The position numbers and the translations under genes are program-made. 64,000 bases of DNA, from the NCBI GenBank assembly GCA_028023455.1, contig JAQFVV010012394.1, forward strand, positions 31,340,885 to 31,404,884. The letters run 5' to 3'. This DNA comes from Epiperipatus broadwayi (Eukaryota; Onychophora; Udeonychophora; Euonychophora; Peripatidae). Shown one piece after another: positions 11,387 to 22,904 of the stretch (positions are counted from its first letter, which is position 1; each line of letters starts with the position of its first letter). The notes beneath the pieces were generated by a model that was given only the letters and a program-made list of their open reading frames with translations, had not been told where the DNA came from and made no database searches.

Positions 11387-12087
11387 ACACCCTCCTGTGG
11401 TTTCAACACGCTATTGTAAAACAACCCACTCAAAAAATAAAGTTGTTCTATAGTTTGAAAAATCATGTGAATAGTACCTTTGTTTTAATAGGAATGAGAT
11501 GGGATTGAGGGATCTTTAGCTCTTGAATTCCTTTCACCATTACTGAACTAAACCAATGACTATTTAATTATATGCGTATGTTTCAAATATATATATATTA
11601 CTAATCATATATCAGATTAGATACACCTTTTCTTAACGAAGTTTTCCATTTGCAGTCAATTAACTTGTGACGTTAAATACATTCTTTGTATTAATCGTAG
11701 AATTAAAAATATATACACTATATAAATTATAAAAATATATACAATAGCATTTGTAATGTTAGAAGTTAATTTTGTACAAATGGAGAACTGGGTAAAAAGT
11801 ATTGATTTATCTAAATTTGATATTATATACACTTTATAGAATGTATATTAAAAATATAGAATTAATTTATTGAAGCAGAAAATATAAAAAAAATAAATCT
11901 TTCTTATCTATATAGCCCCAGCTTTAATATTTGACTAACTACATTCTGGAGTTACTTAACCATTCTTGAAAGTAACTAATTTTACAAAATAAGCTATGGA
12001 AATTATTAATAATCGAATTTTTATTGTTAGAGAACTTTATCGCATCCAGGGGACAGTTATTAAAATTTATATCTCAATAAGTATTGT

Positions 12088-12190
12088 ATATGTTCTGCAA
12101 GTTTTAGTGCAGTGGTAAAATGACAGTCCCTGGAGTGATGGTGACTTCTAGTACTCGAATGTTTTATGACCCCTCCCCTACAGCAATAAA
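12088..12190 (+). mobile_element. SINE family A-related partial copy
   Basis: Contains GTGCAGTGGTAAAATGACAG, CTTCTAGTACTCGAATGTTT, ATGACCCC and AGCAATAAA, resembling the tail of SINE A and the 8.7-9.2 kb array. It faces the next copy at 12,260-12,378 across a poly-T/poly-A spacer, giving an inverted pair. Confidence 0.5.
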
Positions 12191-12259
12191 TAAATTTAGC
12201 ATATGGATTTTTTTTTTAAAAAAATTAAAATCAGTATGACTATTTAAAAAAATTAGATT

Positions 12260-12378
12260 GGCTTTATTGCTCACGAGTTCATAAGAAGCTCGACCATCGG
12301 AAATGCCAGTACCATAATCGATCCTAAAACCCCATGTTCCAGAGTCTGACTCTACCACAGCATTAGAGCGCGCAGACT
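12260..12378 (-). mobile_element. SINE family A copy with tRNA-like promoter boxes
   Basis: On the minus strand: an A-box-like GCTGTGGTAGAGTCAGACTC, a B-box-like GGATCGATTATGG, then GAGCTTCTTATGAACTCG and a short A-rich end. Spacing and boxes indicate a tRNA-derived, RNA polymerase III type SINE head. It is one of the clearer family A copies. Confidence 0.7.
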
Positions 12379-15300
12379 AGCTTAACTTTTAATGAAATAT
12401 CATAAAAAATCGATAAAGATTCCAATCAGAAAATAAATTCGCTAATAAATATCAAGCCCCTTTAACTCTGCCACAGTAGATATAAATTAGCCAGTCTCTA
12501 ACTTATGGATTGTGTTCGTCTACATTCCAATTATGAAGCACAAAAGTATAACGACTGCGAATTGTCTTGAATCTGTTGAGACTCCAGTCGCGTCTAGGAA
12601 GATCAAATCTAGCTAGTTTTATGAATTATTTATGTTTATTATTATTTTATTTTATCAATTAATGGAAGTTTAACGTCAAATATTAATAATAAATAAACCA
12701 TGATTTAACATAGGTGAAATATTGTTAAAATGTTTTTCATGAAATAAATTTACACTTTATAAAATAAAATATATACTGACGGTATTTTGATCTTTCTTTC
12801 TGATAAACGAGTGTATTTCTAAGTTATATATATATATGATTGCATTCAATTGCAATACTCTGGGAAAACAAAAGACGTTATTTATTTTTCTTATAATGAA
12901 ATGAAAATTTATTACTTTAAAACTTTAATTTTAAAAACTATTAATTTTGCAAATTGTTTTTCCTTTTACTTAATTGTAAGAAAACATTCAGTGTTTAACG
13001 CATGATCTAACCAGTATTAATTTTTATAATACTGATTAAAGATATTAAGCCTAGAAAAAAAAAAAAAAACACATAAAAGCGCTACGTTTGATTGTGTAAT
13101 AGTTAATAAATTGCACTAATAAAACAAATAACAAATATTTAAAGTTTAATCAACAAGAAATACACAGAAAAAAAATTATATTTAAAAAATGCTTAAAAAC
13201 AATTTGAACGCAATTCCACATATGTAAAATACGTGTCAGTAAACGTAAATATGATATATGTAAAAATTATATATGTATATGAAATTCAAACGGAAGTGAA
13301 CTAACATCTCCCTTCCTGCAAGCTATAAAGAAACAACACTCATGCATCACTAAACGATAAAAGTATATATCATTTAAACTTTTCATCTTCATAAGCTTTC
13401 CTTTGCTGATATTTCTGGAAAAAGAGTGGAAATTATTTATTAACCTGATTTAAATAAAGCATAAATCACTTTGAATTACAATTTTGCAAGTAGAGAATAA
13501 AAGCAGGGCTCCATTTTTCCCCCCCTTTTTTTTCCCTTTATCCCCCAAAAAATCTTTCCCTCTTTTTCAAAACCCATACCCCAACCGAATAGTAATAACC
13601 TCTATATATAAATTTAACTTGTCAGTTTTTAAATAACTCGTGAATTGAAAGGAAAGTCTTTGGTTACAGATGGTGCTGGTTGGTATTCACTTTTCTTTGC
13701 ATGTTTAAGGTTATCTGCAGTGACATTTCAGAAGCATATTTTTTTAATGGCAAAACTGTGATCTAACAAATTCTCTTTTATTGATTTAAAAATAAGTTTG
13801 CAGAGCTCAATATATTTCTATAATAAGTGACTTCAACATAATTTAGATCAGCCCTTAAGTGCTTGATTATTTAAATTCTTGGTTCTCTAGTTTTGATATT
13901 ATTTGTGAGATTACTTTTAGAAATTTTTTTGAATAGCAAAAGTGTTGATGAATTTTATATGTTTATTAAAGATTTGTGATTATTTTTACTCAATAATTGT
14001 ATAATAAATTATTAAAAAACAAAATTATACATGATTATATTTTTATTTTATATGTATATGTTTTATTTTTAAAAATATATCTAAATGATATTTACTTCTT
14101 TTTCTTTTACTTACTGTACCATTCCAACTGCAAAATAAAATGACATTATGATTTTGGCAATGTTCTGCTGAAAACATGCTTAGTAAAATATAAATTTTAA
14201 ATTTAAATTATGTTATCATTACATAAACTTGTTTATAATAACTTTATAATGATTGGAATAGAAATTAACAAATTAAGCATAACATTAATAAAGAAAACTA
14301 CATCTGCTACAAGTGATAGGAATTTTTGATATATTTTAAAAATTATAAATATAATTTTAAATTTTTAAACAAAATTTTATAGTTTTATGAGAAGTTTAAT
14401 TTTCTGAAGTTATTGATCTGGTTGGCATTCGTTCACAATGTCCAAAGAAATAAAACTCCATGATTCTCATTTCATATTCATTTTATTATTAGTTTTTCAT
14501 TATTTGAAAAATTCAAATATGATTTTTAGGATGTTTTTCATTTGTAAATTTATATTTCTAACAAGTCAAGACCAAATTGAATTTTAATATAGAATAAATG
14601 TCTAATGCTAACATCAAAGGTTGAAGAGTGACAAAGTTATTAGTAGTCAGAGTTATGGGGAAATGTTATCCTGTTTAAGGATTAGATGTAAGTAGTAAAT
14701 AATCATTATGAATTTCAAATGGAAGTAAGCTATCTATCACCTAAATTATGAATAAATTAATACTTCTACACCAACAAATAACCTGATCTTAATGTTTTGG
14801 ACATTTTAAAGTTTATTTCAAAATGATAATTGTATGACTTATGGATGGAGAGTAGGATCTTCAAGCAATAAAGATTTACAACTCATAAACACATGTATAT
14901 TTATGTATTGGACTCATAAACTTTTTAAAAAGCATGATAATTAGTTATTAAATAATTGTTTTAAATAATATTTTTTAGTTTCGTGACAGCTTAATGTTCT
15001 TGGATTTTTTTAATGATTCTAATAAAACTATTTACATATATTAGAGTAAACCTAGTAATTGTTTAAAGTGTTTTATAATAAGCTGCTTTATTTATTTATT
15101 TATTTATTTATTTATCTTATGTTCACAGTAATAATTTATAGAGTTAGATTTGTGCAAAACAGTTGTATGGAATAAGGAATTATATCTAGTGTTATGGGCA
15201 ACCAGATGATGATGATCATGATTGGCACAAAAGAAATATTTTTTAAAAGTCCATGCACTACATTTCATGTTATTTATTATTTCTTTAGAAATTTACTTTA

Positions 15301-16639
15301 TAATTGGCCAGTACATTAATGGTACTATGTGACCAGAGCATTGGTGATGGGCAGGATGTTTTTAGTATCTCAACATTACTTAACTTATTGTTGTATTTTG
15401 ATGGAGTAGCATCTAAGTATGTGCATCCAGATAATTATTGTTTATATTCCTGCCCCAGGTTTGGCAATGGCTAAATTAGCCTAGTCTGTAGTGGACCACT
15501 TTCAAATATAGTAACAAGATTTGACTGCTGGTTTATTTTAATTCTTCATCATTCATGATGATGAATAATTACTTACGTGTAATTCTGGTGCACTTATGGG
15601 TAGTTCTATACTGATCTCTCATGCTCATGCCTTTTATATTTAATTTTATATATTTATTTGGGAATAATGATGGTTTCCCATCTCATCATAATTAAGCCCT
15701 AATGTGACATACAGTTACAAATGACTGCCTAATTGTGGAATGTTGTAACCTCAGAATCTCTCTTATTAACCCCTATTTTCCATATTGTTACAATTAGCAT
15801 AAAAATGTAGAAATCATGTAGTTCTGTAACTAAGCAACAACTTTTAAATATGCATCACTAAGAATATATATTTATGATAAACTTCCCATGGTTTAATGAT
15901 CATTTTCATGCTAACCCATTCAAAATTATTTAATAAACTTGCACATAACAACCTCTAGTCAGCCATTGTTTATTTTAATGATTGTTAAAAAAATAATAGA
16001 ATTTAGATTTGCACTGTCATCTAAAACTGTTAATTTGTAAAATTGAAACTTTGCTAAGATCATTTGCGAAGATCAGCCCTTCAAAATATCAACTAATGAT
16101 CCCCATAAAAATACCATCAAAAAGCTAATTTACTTTGTCTGCCTAGTGGATTAATCAGGGAGATCTTTATTTGCAAGTTCTTTAAATGATTTTAGAATGT
16201 GCTACTTATAAAAGATTACGATAGTGTTTACATTCAAAGTTCATTTCTTGAAAATACTATTGAATATATTTAGAATTTGTTATGTATATAGACAATAAGA
16301 TTCAATGATGATAGACACACTTGTTTTGCATTAAATATGTATCATGTCAAAAATTATCATGGAAGTCCACTGTACAAATCTTCATCTCATCGAACAATGG
16401 TATATTGTTATCTAAAGTAATGAGCTAGAAATGGTTTGAACTTTTATGCTGGGAGATGTTTTATAATCTTTCACTTTCTTATATCTTTTAATTAACCTAC
16501 TACTTAAGTGGTAAAATTCACATTACTCTGAATAGAAGATCATCCCCCTTCATTTATTCCCAGTCCTTCAGTTCCACAAAAATTTCCACTTAATATCTTG
16601 TTAATTATGATGTATATTAATCCCATCATAAATAAAATA
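12379..16639. other. Long AT-rich stretch, no gene seen
   Basis: It holds a pyrimidine-rich tract at about 13,515-13,575, with C8, T9 and C5 runs that could form triplex DNA, and a (TTTA)n microsatellite at about 15,086-15,115. No coding domain or TE family was recognised. Confidence 0.45.
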
Positions 16640-17330
16640 CAGCTAAAAATTCTAGACATACAAATTCCACAAACTCAACTATCTATATTATGCCTAGCTT
16701 ATATGGAGACATAACCATCTTTCTTGCATCTAAAAAACAACTTCCTATCTTACAAAAATTCCTTAATGATTATGCTAATGACTTTAATCTCAAATTTAAT
16801 GTTAATAAAACTTTTACTTGGTTTTTCTGTATAGGTAAACAACACACAAATCTTCCAAGGTAAACCTACTGTTTGCTTGGCTTTCCTTTCTATTTAGAAA
16901 CTATTAGTATGAGACAAAAGAATCAGAAGAAGCTAAGAGACAATGCTTAATGGATAACCTCCTCCCTATCCCAAATATGTCTCTCAATATACTCAAAAGG
17001 GTGTTTCTTCAAACAGTTAGTAATTACAAAAATATCTTACTTTTTACCAATTATTAATTTCACTAAAGCATTTATTTCATCAATCTCTTCACTGTGCAAC
17101 AATGTTATGGTGCATAAAAATGGTCTCAATTTCTACAAGACCACTAAGTCTCCCCATAACCCAGAATGAGCTAGGTTTTTATTTCATCCAAGTATTTTAT
17201 ATTCAAAAAATCATAAATCTGCTAGCAGCCATTATGCAATGCTTTCCAGACCTAGAATGCACCTTACATACAACATTAGAGAACACCTCCTATATATGGA
17301 TTTCTACCATTTCTCATAAGCCAATTTCAA
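16640..17330 (+). pseudogene. Non-LTR retrotransposon reverse transcriptase, decayed fragment
   Basis: Broken plus-strand frames parallel the LINE at 25.5-27.2 kb. LYGDITIFLASKKQLP corresponds to the YxDD catalytic block there, with the first Asp replaced by Gly. It is followed by DFNLKFNVNKT, a degraded LGFP-type block and ITKISYFLPIINFTKAF, equivalent to IMPKISYYLPFVKMSKQF. Several frameshifts and stops are present. It is a diverged member of the same LINE group and cannot be functional. It abuts a Penelope-like fragment of opposite strand at 17,365. Confidence 0.7.
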
Positions 17331-17364
17331 GAGATAAACTTTATACTATAAAATTAGCAAAGTA

Positions 17365-17800
17365 TGTCCAGTGCACTTTCAATTATTTAATCATAATAGT
17401 CATAATCAATATAATATTAATATCATCTATATTCTTTATTACTTTTTACAATGCTTTTTTACAACCCACTGTTAACAGTTTCGATTGCCCCAGCAATCTT
17501 CTTCAGAACTATAACAAACACAATACAAATATATGAATACAAATATACATGAACGTATAATTTTACATTATATTAATGACAGTGAAAATAAAATTGTAGT
17601 CTTTATTAATGAACAAAACATAATGGAGAATTTGCATATTTGAATGGCAAATAACATTTATATTGGCCTTTTTTTTTAAAGCGGCATGCAGGAATATTTT
17701 GTGTTAATTGCGTGTTTATCTGTGGCAATGTGCCAAGTCTCTTTCACCTTTCGCTTGTCATCGTTATGTTTAGAGAAGACAACACTGGCAGGTCCTAATA
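17365..17800 (-). mobile_element. Penelope-like element, 3' end fragment
   Basis: The minus strand encodes HNDDKRKVKETWHIATDKHA followed by INTKYSCMPL, the C-terminal tail of a Penelope-like protein, matching the second copy at 41.2-42.6 kb. Downstream, in the 3' untranslated part, is GTTCTGAAGAAGATTGCTGG, the GAAGAAG-type motif common near Penelope 3' ends, then an AGTGCACT motif at about 17,370. Only the tail survives. The adjacent 144-codon plus-strand frame at 17,102-17,536 spans the LINE/Penelope junction and is not a gene. Confidence 0.7.
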
Positions 17801-18998
17801 CCATTTATTTTCATTTTACCCACTTACTTCAATCTATGTTTGGAGTAGAATTTACTATTTAAAAAATAAATATATTGACTTCAGTGAGTGTTTTTATTAA
17901 TAATAAAAAATAAAAGCAAAAAAAAAATATTTATACATATATTAAACAACCTCCATACTTTCCCATTCTTTTTAAATTCATATAAAAAAATAAAGATACA
18001 ATAAAAGACAAATGACTCTGGAAGTTGTTTAATATATCTATAAAGATATTGCACGTGAGAAAGAGAAAGATGAATAACTCCATATGTGTGTATGATTAAA
18101 ATTAAAAAATCAGATATCTTAATTTTTAACTGAGGTTTAAAGTTTATATCTGTGCTAGAGATAATATCTAGTTTAGAAAATGATTAGTAATAATCATTAT
18201 TGTATTTATCTGAGGTGGATGGTGTCAAAGTTGTGAGTGGAGTGAGTTTGACAATGGTAAATAAAAATGTAACAAAAATATTTATTATAATTTTTCATCA
18301 CATCTTCATCCTTCATGCATTGATTGTTTATATTCATGCAATAGCACTTAACACATTTTTCCTTATTAATCTTATACCAACACAGTAAATTTTATTTATT
18401 TATCTAAGAAAATAACATTAAGGAATAAATAAAAATTACTGCATTGAAAAAATGAATAAACAAAAGTGTAAAGTATTATTATATAAAACAATTTTCAATA
18501 AGAAGGCTTATAAGCAGATTAAATTATCTCAAAAATAAAAAATAAAGACATAGACTCGAAAAAAAAGGACAGGATGATTTTAGAAGAATGAAACCATAAA
18601 ATATGTGAAAAAAATTCTATACAGTAATAACCAATATGAAAACAAAATAATAAGTTAAAATGTTTCATATTCTACATAAAGATTATTATCAGATCAATAA
18701 AAGATTTTTCTGAAAATATTGAACTTATAGGTAAAGATAGTAATAGTTTTTGATATTTAATAAAGGTAAATAATATACAGATTTATTATTATGTCTACTA
18801 CCTTCAATATTCCTCTTGATGTATTTTCTAGTTTATTTTTTATATTGCTATGTCCCCATGTTATTATTATCTCAATACCAGTCAGGAGTGCATTGGTAGC
18901 TTTAAATAAATTCAATAACAATTTAAAGTAACAAACACATTTATTTAATATTAAATATTTAAATACAACTATGATTAATATACTTCGAGCTTAGAGGT
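17801..18998. other. AT-rich DNA, no gene seen
   Basis: Only short biased frames and homopolymer runs. No shared repeat recognised. Confidence 0.45.
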
Positions 18999-19740
18999 AA
19001 TATAGGGGATTTGAACACAGACTTTCAAACTCTTTCAACTATCCACTCTATCTCACACAACTGATACTCATAACCATACATGTGTGAAAAAGATAAATGA
19101 TCTCTAATATATGTATTTTGTGCTGAACCAACACTCGTCAGTTTGTCCAGGTATCATCTCCTACACATATATATATCAGTGCTTAGTTTATATTAAGATA
19201 GCAGATCTTCAAACTTTATGGCTTCAATCTACTCCACTCTCCAATTCTTCAGCCTTCCATACCATTAAAAATCTGATGATGAAATTCCAAAATCCCTTGT
19301 TAATGTCAATATTATTGTTATGCACATGTTAACTTTTAAGTCAATCTGACTCCAATCCCTCTTCTGTATATTTAAATGGACAAAGTCCTATAAATGAGAT
19401 GCCAGATTGACTTAAAAGTCAACATTGGCATTACAATAATATTGACATTAACAAGGGATTTGGGTCTTCCTCGATGACAGAAAAGTTGAAAGATGGAGTA
19501 GATTGAAGGGTGTCTACTAAAGTGTGAAGATTTGTTATCTTAATATAAACCAAGAGCTGATTATACATGTATGTGGGAGATGATGATCTGGACCAACTGA
19601 TGAGTGCTGGTTCAACATGCAATACATATATTGGAGATTATTTATCTTTTTCATGTGTGAGTAGTCATTTGTATCAGTTTTATGAGATAGAGTGAATAGC
19701 TGAAGGGAACTTGAAAGTCTGTGTTTGGATCCCCTATATT
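18999..19740. mobile_element. Family B fold-back element, 742 bp, with hammerhead-like motifs in both arms
   Basis: The left arm (18,999-19,348) is the inverted copy of the right arm (19,403-19,740) at roughly 80% identity by eye, with a 54-base spacer. The ends read AATATAGGGGATTTGAAC and its near complement, the same terminal inverted repeat as the 58,977-59,283 copy. Each arm holds a hammerhead-like core: at 19,586-19,638 on the plus strand (CTGATGA, then stem II, then GCAA in place of GAAA; stem I CCAA/TTGG plus ATCT/AGAT) and at about 19,097-19,152 on the minus strand (CTGACGA, AAAA). Both ribozyme cores are mutated. There is no protein-coding capacity. A snap-back transposon or a head-to-head pair of one short element would both explain the structure. 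Confidence 0.8.
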
Positions 19741-20511
19741 AATATTAAATAATACAATGAAAAAGAAATATAAATAGTAAATACCATTTAGAAATAAAAT
19801 TCTACTTATGTCTTAACTTCTACACACACATATAATACATAATTATAATCCATTGCTTTATGTTTTAAAGGAAGGAAATTCTACACACACTAACTCTGTT
19901 CTGACTGCAATATATATACACACATTATTTACAATGAACTTAAACTGTATCAACAATTATAACAACAGTATGCAGACAATTCATTGCTAATGAAATATGC
20001 AAAACATACATTCAATTACTATGCTTTTTACACATACTGTATGTCTTAAAAAGTTTTTTTCATAAGAGTTCATTTTTGCATAATTATTTTTCATTAGCAT
20101 AATTGCTTTGCAATCATACATTTAAAGGTATTATTGACATATGTGGATTTTCTACAGTAATATAATAATAGGGAAATATTTTATTCATATACTGACTGCA
20201 CTTATTTACCTAATTAAATAATAAACTTTATTTGCATTGTGTATCTAAGAAATATGTGCATAGACAGACTTATTGACAAAGTTTCAGGCCAATATTAATC
20301 ATTATCCAGTGCCTTTGAAGTGATGTTAAATTCACAGTCATAGCTGCACTATGACTATGCAAATATCACTGCCACATTATGACTATTTAAATATGACTAA
20401 TATGATTTACATAACACTAAAGATTGAATATCAATGAGAAGTATAATGGTAATATTACCACCTTAAATTCAGAGAAAATTTAGAACAGATTAGATATACC
20501 TTTAATGCAAT

Positions 20512-20867
20512 TTTTAGTGCTGTTTTGGATGTAATGGTTGCCTTTGATAAAAGAATTCAGTCCCGAAAATACATTGTTAAAATTATATTTTAAAGGAAAA
20601 TATGCATGGTATTAATACTGCCTTTAATTTATTACATTTTAGTGATGAAGTTCTCATAATTATTGACAAATACTTAGACTGCACTATGGCAGGACACAGT
20701 TTTTAGTGCTTTTTTTGGATATAATGGTCACCTTTGATAAAGGAATTCAGTCCTGAAAATACATTGTTAAATTTAATATTTTAAAAAAAAATACCCATGG
20801 TATTAGTATTGCCTTTAATTTATTACATTTTAGTGACGAAGTTCTCCTAGTTATTGACAAGTACTTA
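20512..20867 (+). repeat. Tandem duplication of about 170 bp
   Basis: 20,512-20,676 and 20,700-20,867 are direct copies, offset about 190 bp and roughly 88-90% identical by eye. They share TTTTTAGTGCT, GAATTCAGTCC and TTTAATTTATTACATTTTAG. No frame is conserved. It appears to be a local duplication of AT-rich DNA. Confidence 0.8.
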
Positions 20868-21289
20868 ATAAAACCAATAAGACAGTTGAAGGGTAGCTCA
20901 TTCATATTTGAATACTCAAGGAGTATGTTGAGAAGAACAATTCCATTTAATTGAACAATCTATTTTTTTTCCTTTAATCTTTTGACAATTAATTCAGGAA
21001 CTTTATATTATTCATCACTACTACTGCATTAAACTTTCCAATGCACTTTTCATTTATAACGTTGACAACAAAAAGTTATTGCTTTGTTATAGTACTCTAT
21101 TAATTTGTTATTCCACCTGATTTTGAGCAAAACATTTAACCTTTATTCCATCGCAACAAGGTTAACGTATTTCTGATAGTTATATATTCATTTGTAAAAT
21201 AATTACTTTGAATAAGAATGAAAATATTTTAATCTAAAAAGTGAAGTATTTTATTTATTAATGAAAATAGCATTAAGTTATTCCTATAT

Positions 21290-21470
21290 AGCCCCATGGA
21301 GCTTCAATGCACCGAAAAAATGATAGATTTAATTTTAAGAGCTAAAAACGAAAGTTCCTGGATTGAAAAGATTGATCTATTACTTCCGGTATTCGAACAT
21401 CGTATGAACTTTAGAACAAATAGTCGTTTTATTATTATTTTAATCAATGAAACACACAGGCTCATTATAT
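21290..21470 (+). mobile_element. Possible SINE family A relative
   Basis: CTTCCGGTATTCGAACATCG followed by TATGAAC resembles the SINE A segment CTTCTGATGTTCGAACTTCT then TATGAAC. The upstream head is poorly preserved. A 64-codon frame over it (21,296-21,490) is incidental. Confidence 0.35.
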
Positions 21471-21490
21471 ACCTATGTCTATATATGTAA

Positions 21491-21956
21491 TATATAGGGT
21501 ATATGAGCACAGACTTTCACATGACCCACCACTCTCCACACTATCTCATAACACTAATACACTTGAACACATATATGTTGAAAAGATAAATAATCACTAA
21601 TATACGTATTTCATGCTAAACCAGCAATCATCATCTCGGCCTCAGGGTGGCGTTCGAGCATTCCATCATCAGATTTTCAATTGTATGGACGGTTGAAGAT
21701 TTGGAGTGTGGAGTAGTTTGAAGCCTGTCCATTAAAGTATGAGGTTTGGCTATCTTAATATATATCTGATCACTTATAGCATATATGTGTACAGATGGTA
21801 ATCTGGACCAACTGATGATTGCTGGTTTAGCATGAAATATGGATATTGGTGATTATTTATCTTTTCAACATATATGTGTTCAAGTGTATCAGTGTTATGA
21901 GATAGTGTGGAGAGTGGTGGATCATGTGAAAGTCTGTGCTCACACACCCTATATAT
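21491..21956. mobile_element. Family B fold-back element, 466 bp, well-preserved arms
   Basis: Arms of about 145-150 bp (from 21,491 and up to 21,956) are about 95% complementary by eye; termini read TATATAGGGTRTRTGAGC. The spacer holds unique sequence and the internal part of family B (GAAGCCTGTCCATTAAAGTA). The right arm carries a near-complete hammerhead motif on the plus strand. The left arm carries its inverted counterpart, with the first core base changed (ATGATGA for CTGATGA, GAAA kept). High arm similarity means recent origin or gene conversion between arms. Confidence 0.8.
21801..21854 (+). ncRNA. Hammerhead ribozyme-like motif, family B
   Basis: Order: ATCT, GGA bulge, CCAA, CTGATGA core, stem II (TTGCTG/TAGCAT, loop GTT, five pairs with an outer T-T mismatch), GAAA, a two-pair stem III with loop ATGG, cleavage triplet ATA, then TTGG and TGAT closing stem I. 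Conserved core bases are all present. This is the type I arrangement with minimal stem III known from schistosome SINE-like, Penelope-like and retrozyme hammerheads. Self-cleavage is inferred. Weak points are the outer stem II mismatch and the tiny stem III, which may need dimers. Confidence 0.6.
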
Positions 21957-21974
21957 TATTTTAATCGTATATGT

Positions 21975-22070
21975 AACCCTGCGCGGCACAGTCGGTAAAG
22001 CGTCTGAAGTTGATAGGATCGATTCTGGCGCTCGAATTTCTTATGAACTTCATAGCATTAAAACTATATG
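21975..22070 (+). mobile_element. SINE family A copy
   Basis: CGGCACAGTCGGTAAAGCG resembles an A box and GGATCGATTCTGG a B box. GCGCTCGAATTTCTTATGAA follows, matching the other family A copies. It lies only about 20 bases from the palindromic element ending at 21,956. The tRNA-like head is the best preserved in the window, but the fold is too incomplete to call a tRNA gene. Confidence 0.7.
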
Positions 22071-22904
22071 CCTTTCTTTTTTTATTGTATATTTTATTCG
22101 AACACAAACAAATATTACAGATTGGCATATTTCAGCTGATAATACCATAATTGTTTTGACACTCGATAACAAAAAACAAAACGCAAACACAAACAATAGC
22201 TACGTTTTTTCCGTTATATTTTGTACATAACTACTGCATTGTTTTTAAAAATCTTGACTTAAAAATTGTTTTCCTCATTCTTTTCATTCTCGCTTTTATT
22301 TTTATTTCTTAATTCTTTTACAGTTAGAAATTATGAATTATAAATTATTTCATTGTTATAATATTAAAAAATATCAAAGTAATATTGTTTTGTTTCACGC
22401 ACATATTTCTACTCTCAGCATTTTTTTTTTTTAATGCTATTACTATTTAATTAAAAATAATAGAAAGAGCTACTTTTTAATTTTTAAAGAATACATAGTA
22501 ATAAATATGAAACAAATTTCTATAGAAATTTCACATTTCATTTAATGATAAGTGAAACTTTTATATACGACTGAACTAGTTTTAGTAGTACAATTGTAAT
22601 TTTATTTACAATAATTGCTTGTTATAATTGTATTATTTTTAATTAATAACTAAAAAATATTTTTCTATTACAAAATAGAACAAAAATATATTATAATAAA
22701 GTAAAAAGAACAACAAAATTGCTTTTAGGCTTTGAAAATCACAAAAATAAATTCTGAGAACTGCCTATTACTGCTATCAGCTTACTGAATAAATAGCTTA
22801 CTTCGATTAATTTTATACTGAGACAATACAACATAAAAAGAAAAAAAGGGATACAATTTTTTTAATGATCCATTAAAATGATATGAATATGTAAAGTTTT
22901 GTAA

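Larger units (their letters stand above)
10058..11426. mobile_element. 1.37-kb DNA-transposon-like element with 8-bp target-site duplication
   Basis: A terminal inverted repeat begins GGTTGTTTTACAATAGCGTG and stays perfect for 28 bases (through TTGAAACC). It continues imperfectly to a GGAGGG block, about 38 bp in all. It is directly flanked on both sides by CACTCAAA (10,050-10,057 and 11,427-11,434), an 8-bp duplication. That size is typical of hAT, P and Merlin superfamilies; the GG start fits Merlin better than the usual hAT CAG start, but this is not decisive. Inside are an internal duplication (about 10,170-10,312 and 10,386-10,512), homopolymer runs, a tiny minus-strand ORF and three subterminal hairpins near the right end. 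No transposase frame remains, so it is non-autonomous. Near-identical termini suggest fairly recent activity. Confidence 0.85.

Noticed and set aside
17102-17536. 144-codon frame as a gene
   Set aside because: It spans the junction of a plus-strand LINE fragment and a minus-strand Penelope fragment, so the frame is accidental.
21975-22050. Functional tRNA gene
   Set aside because: Boxes are present but no acceptor or anticodon stem closes, and the same text recurs as a SINE elsewhere.
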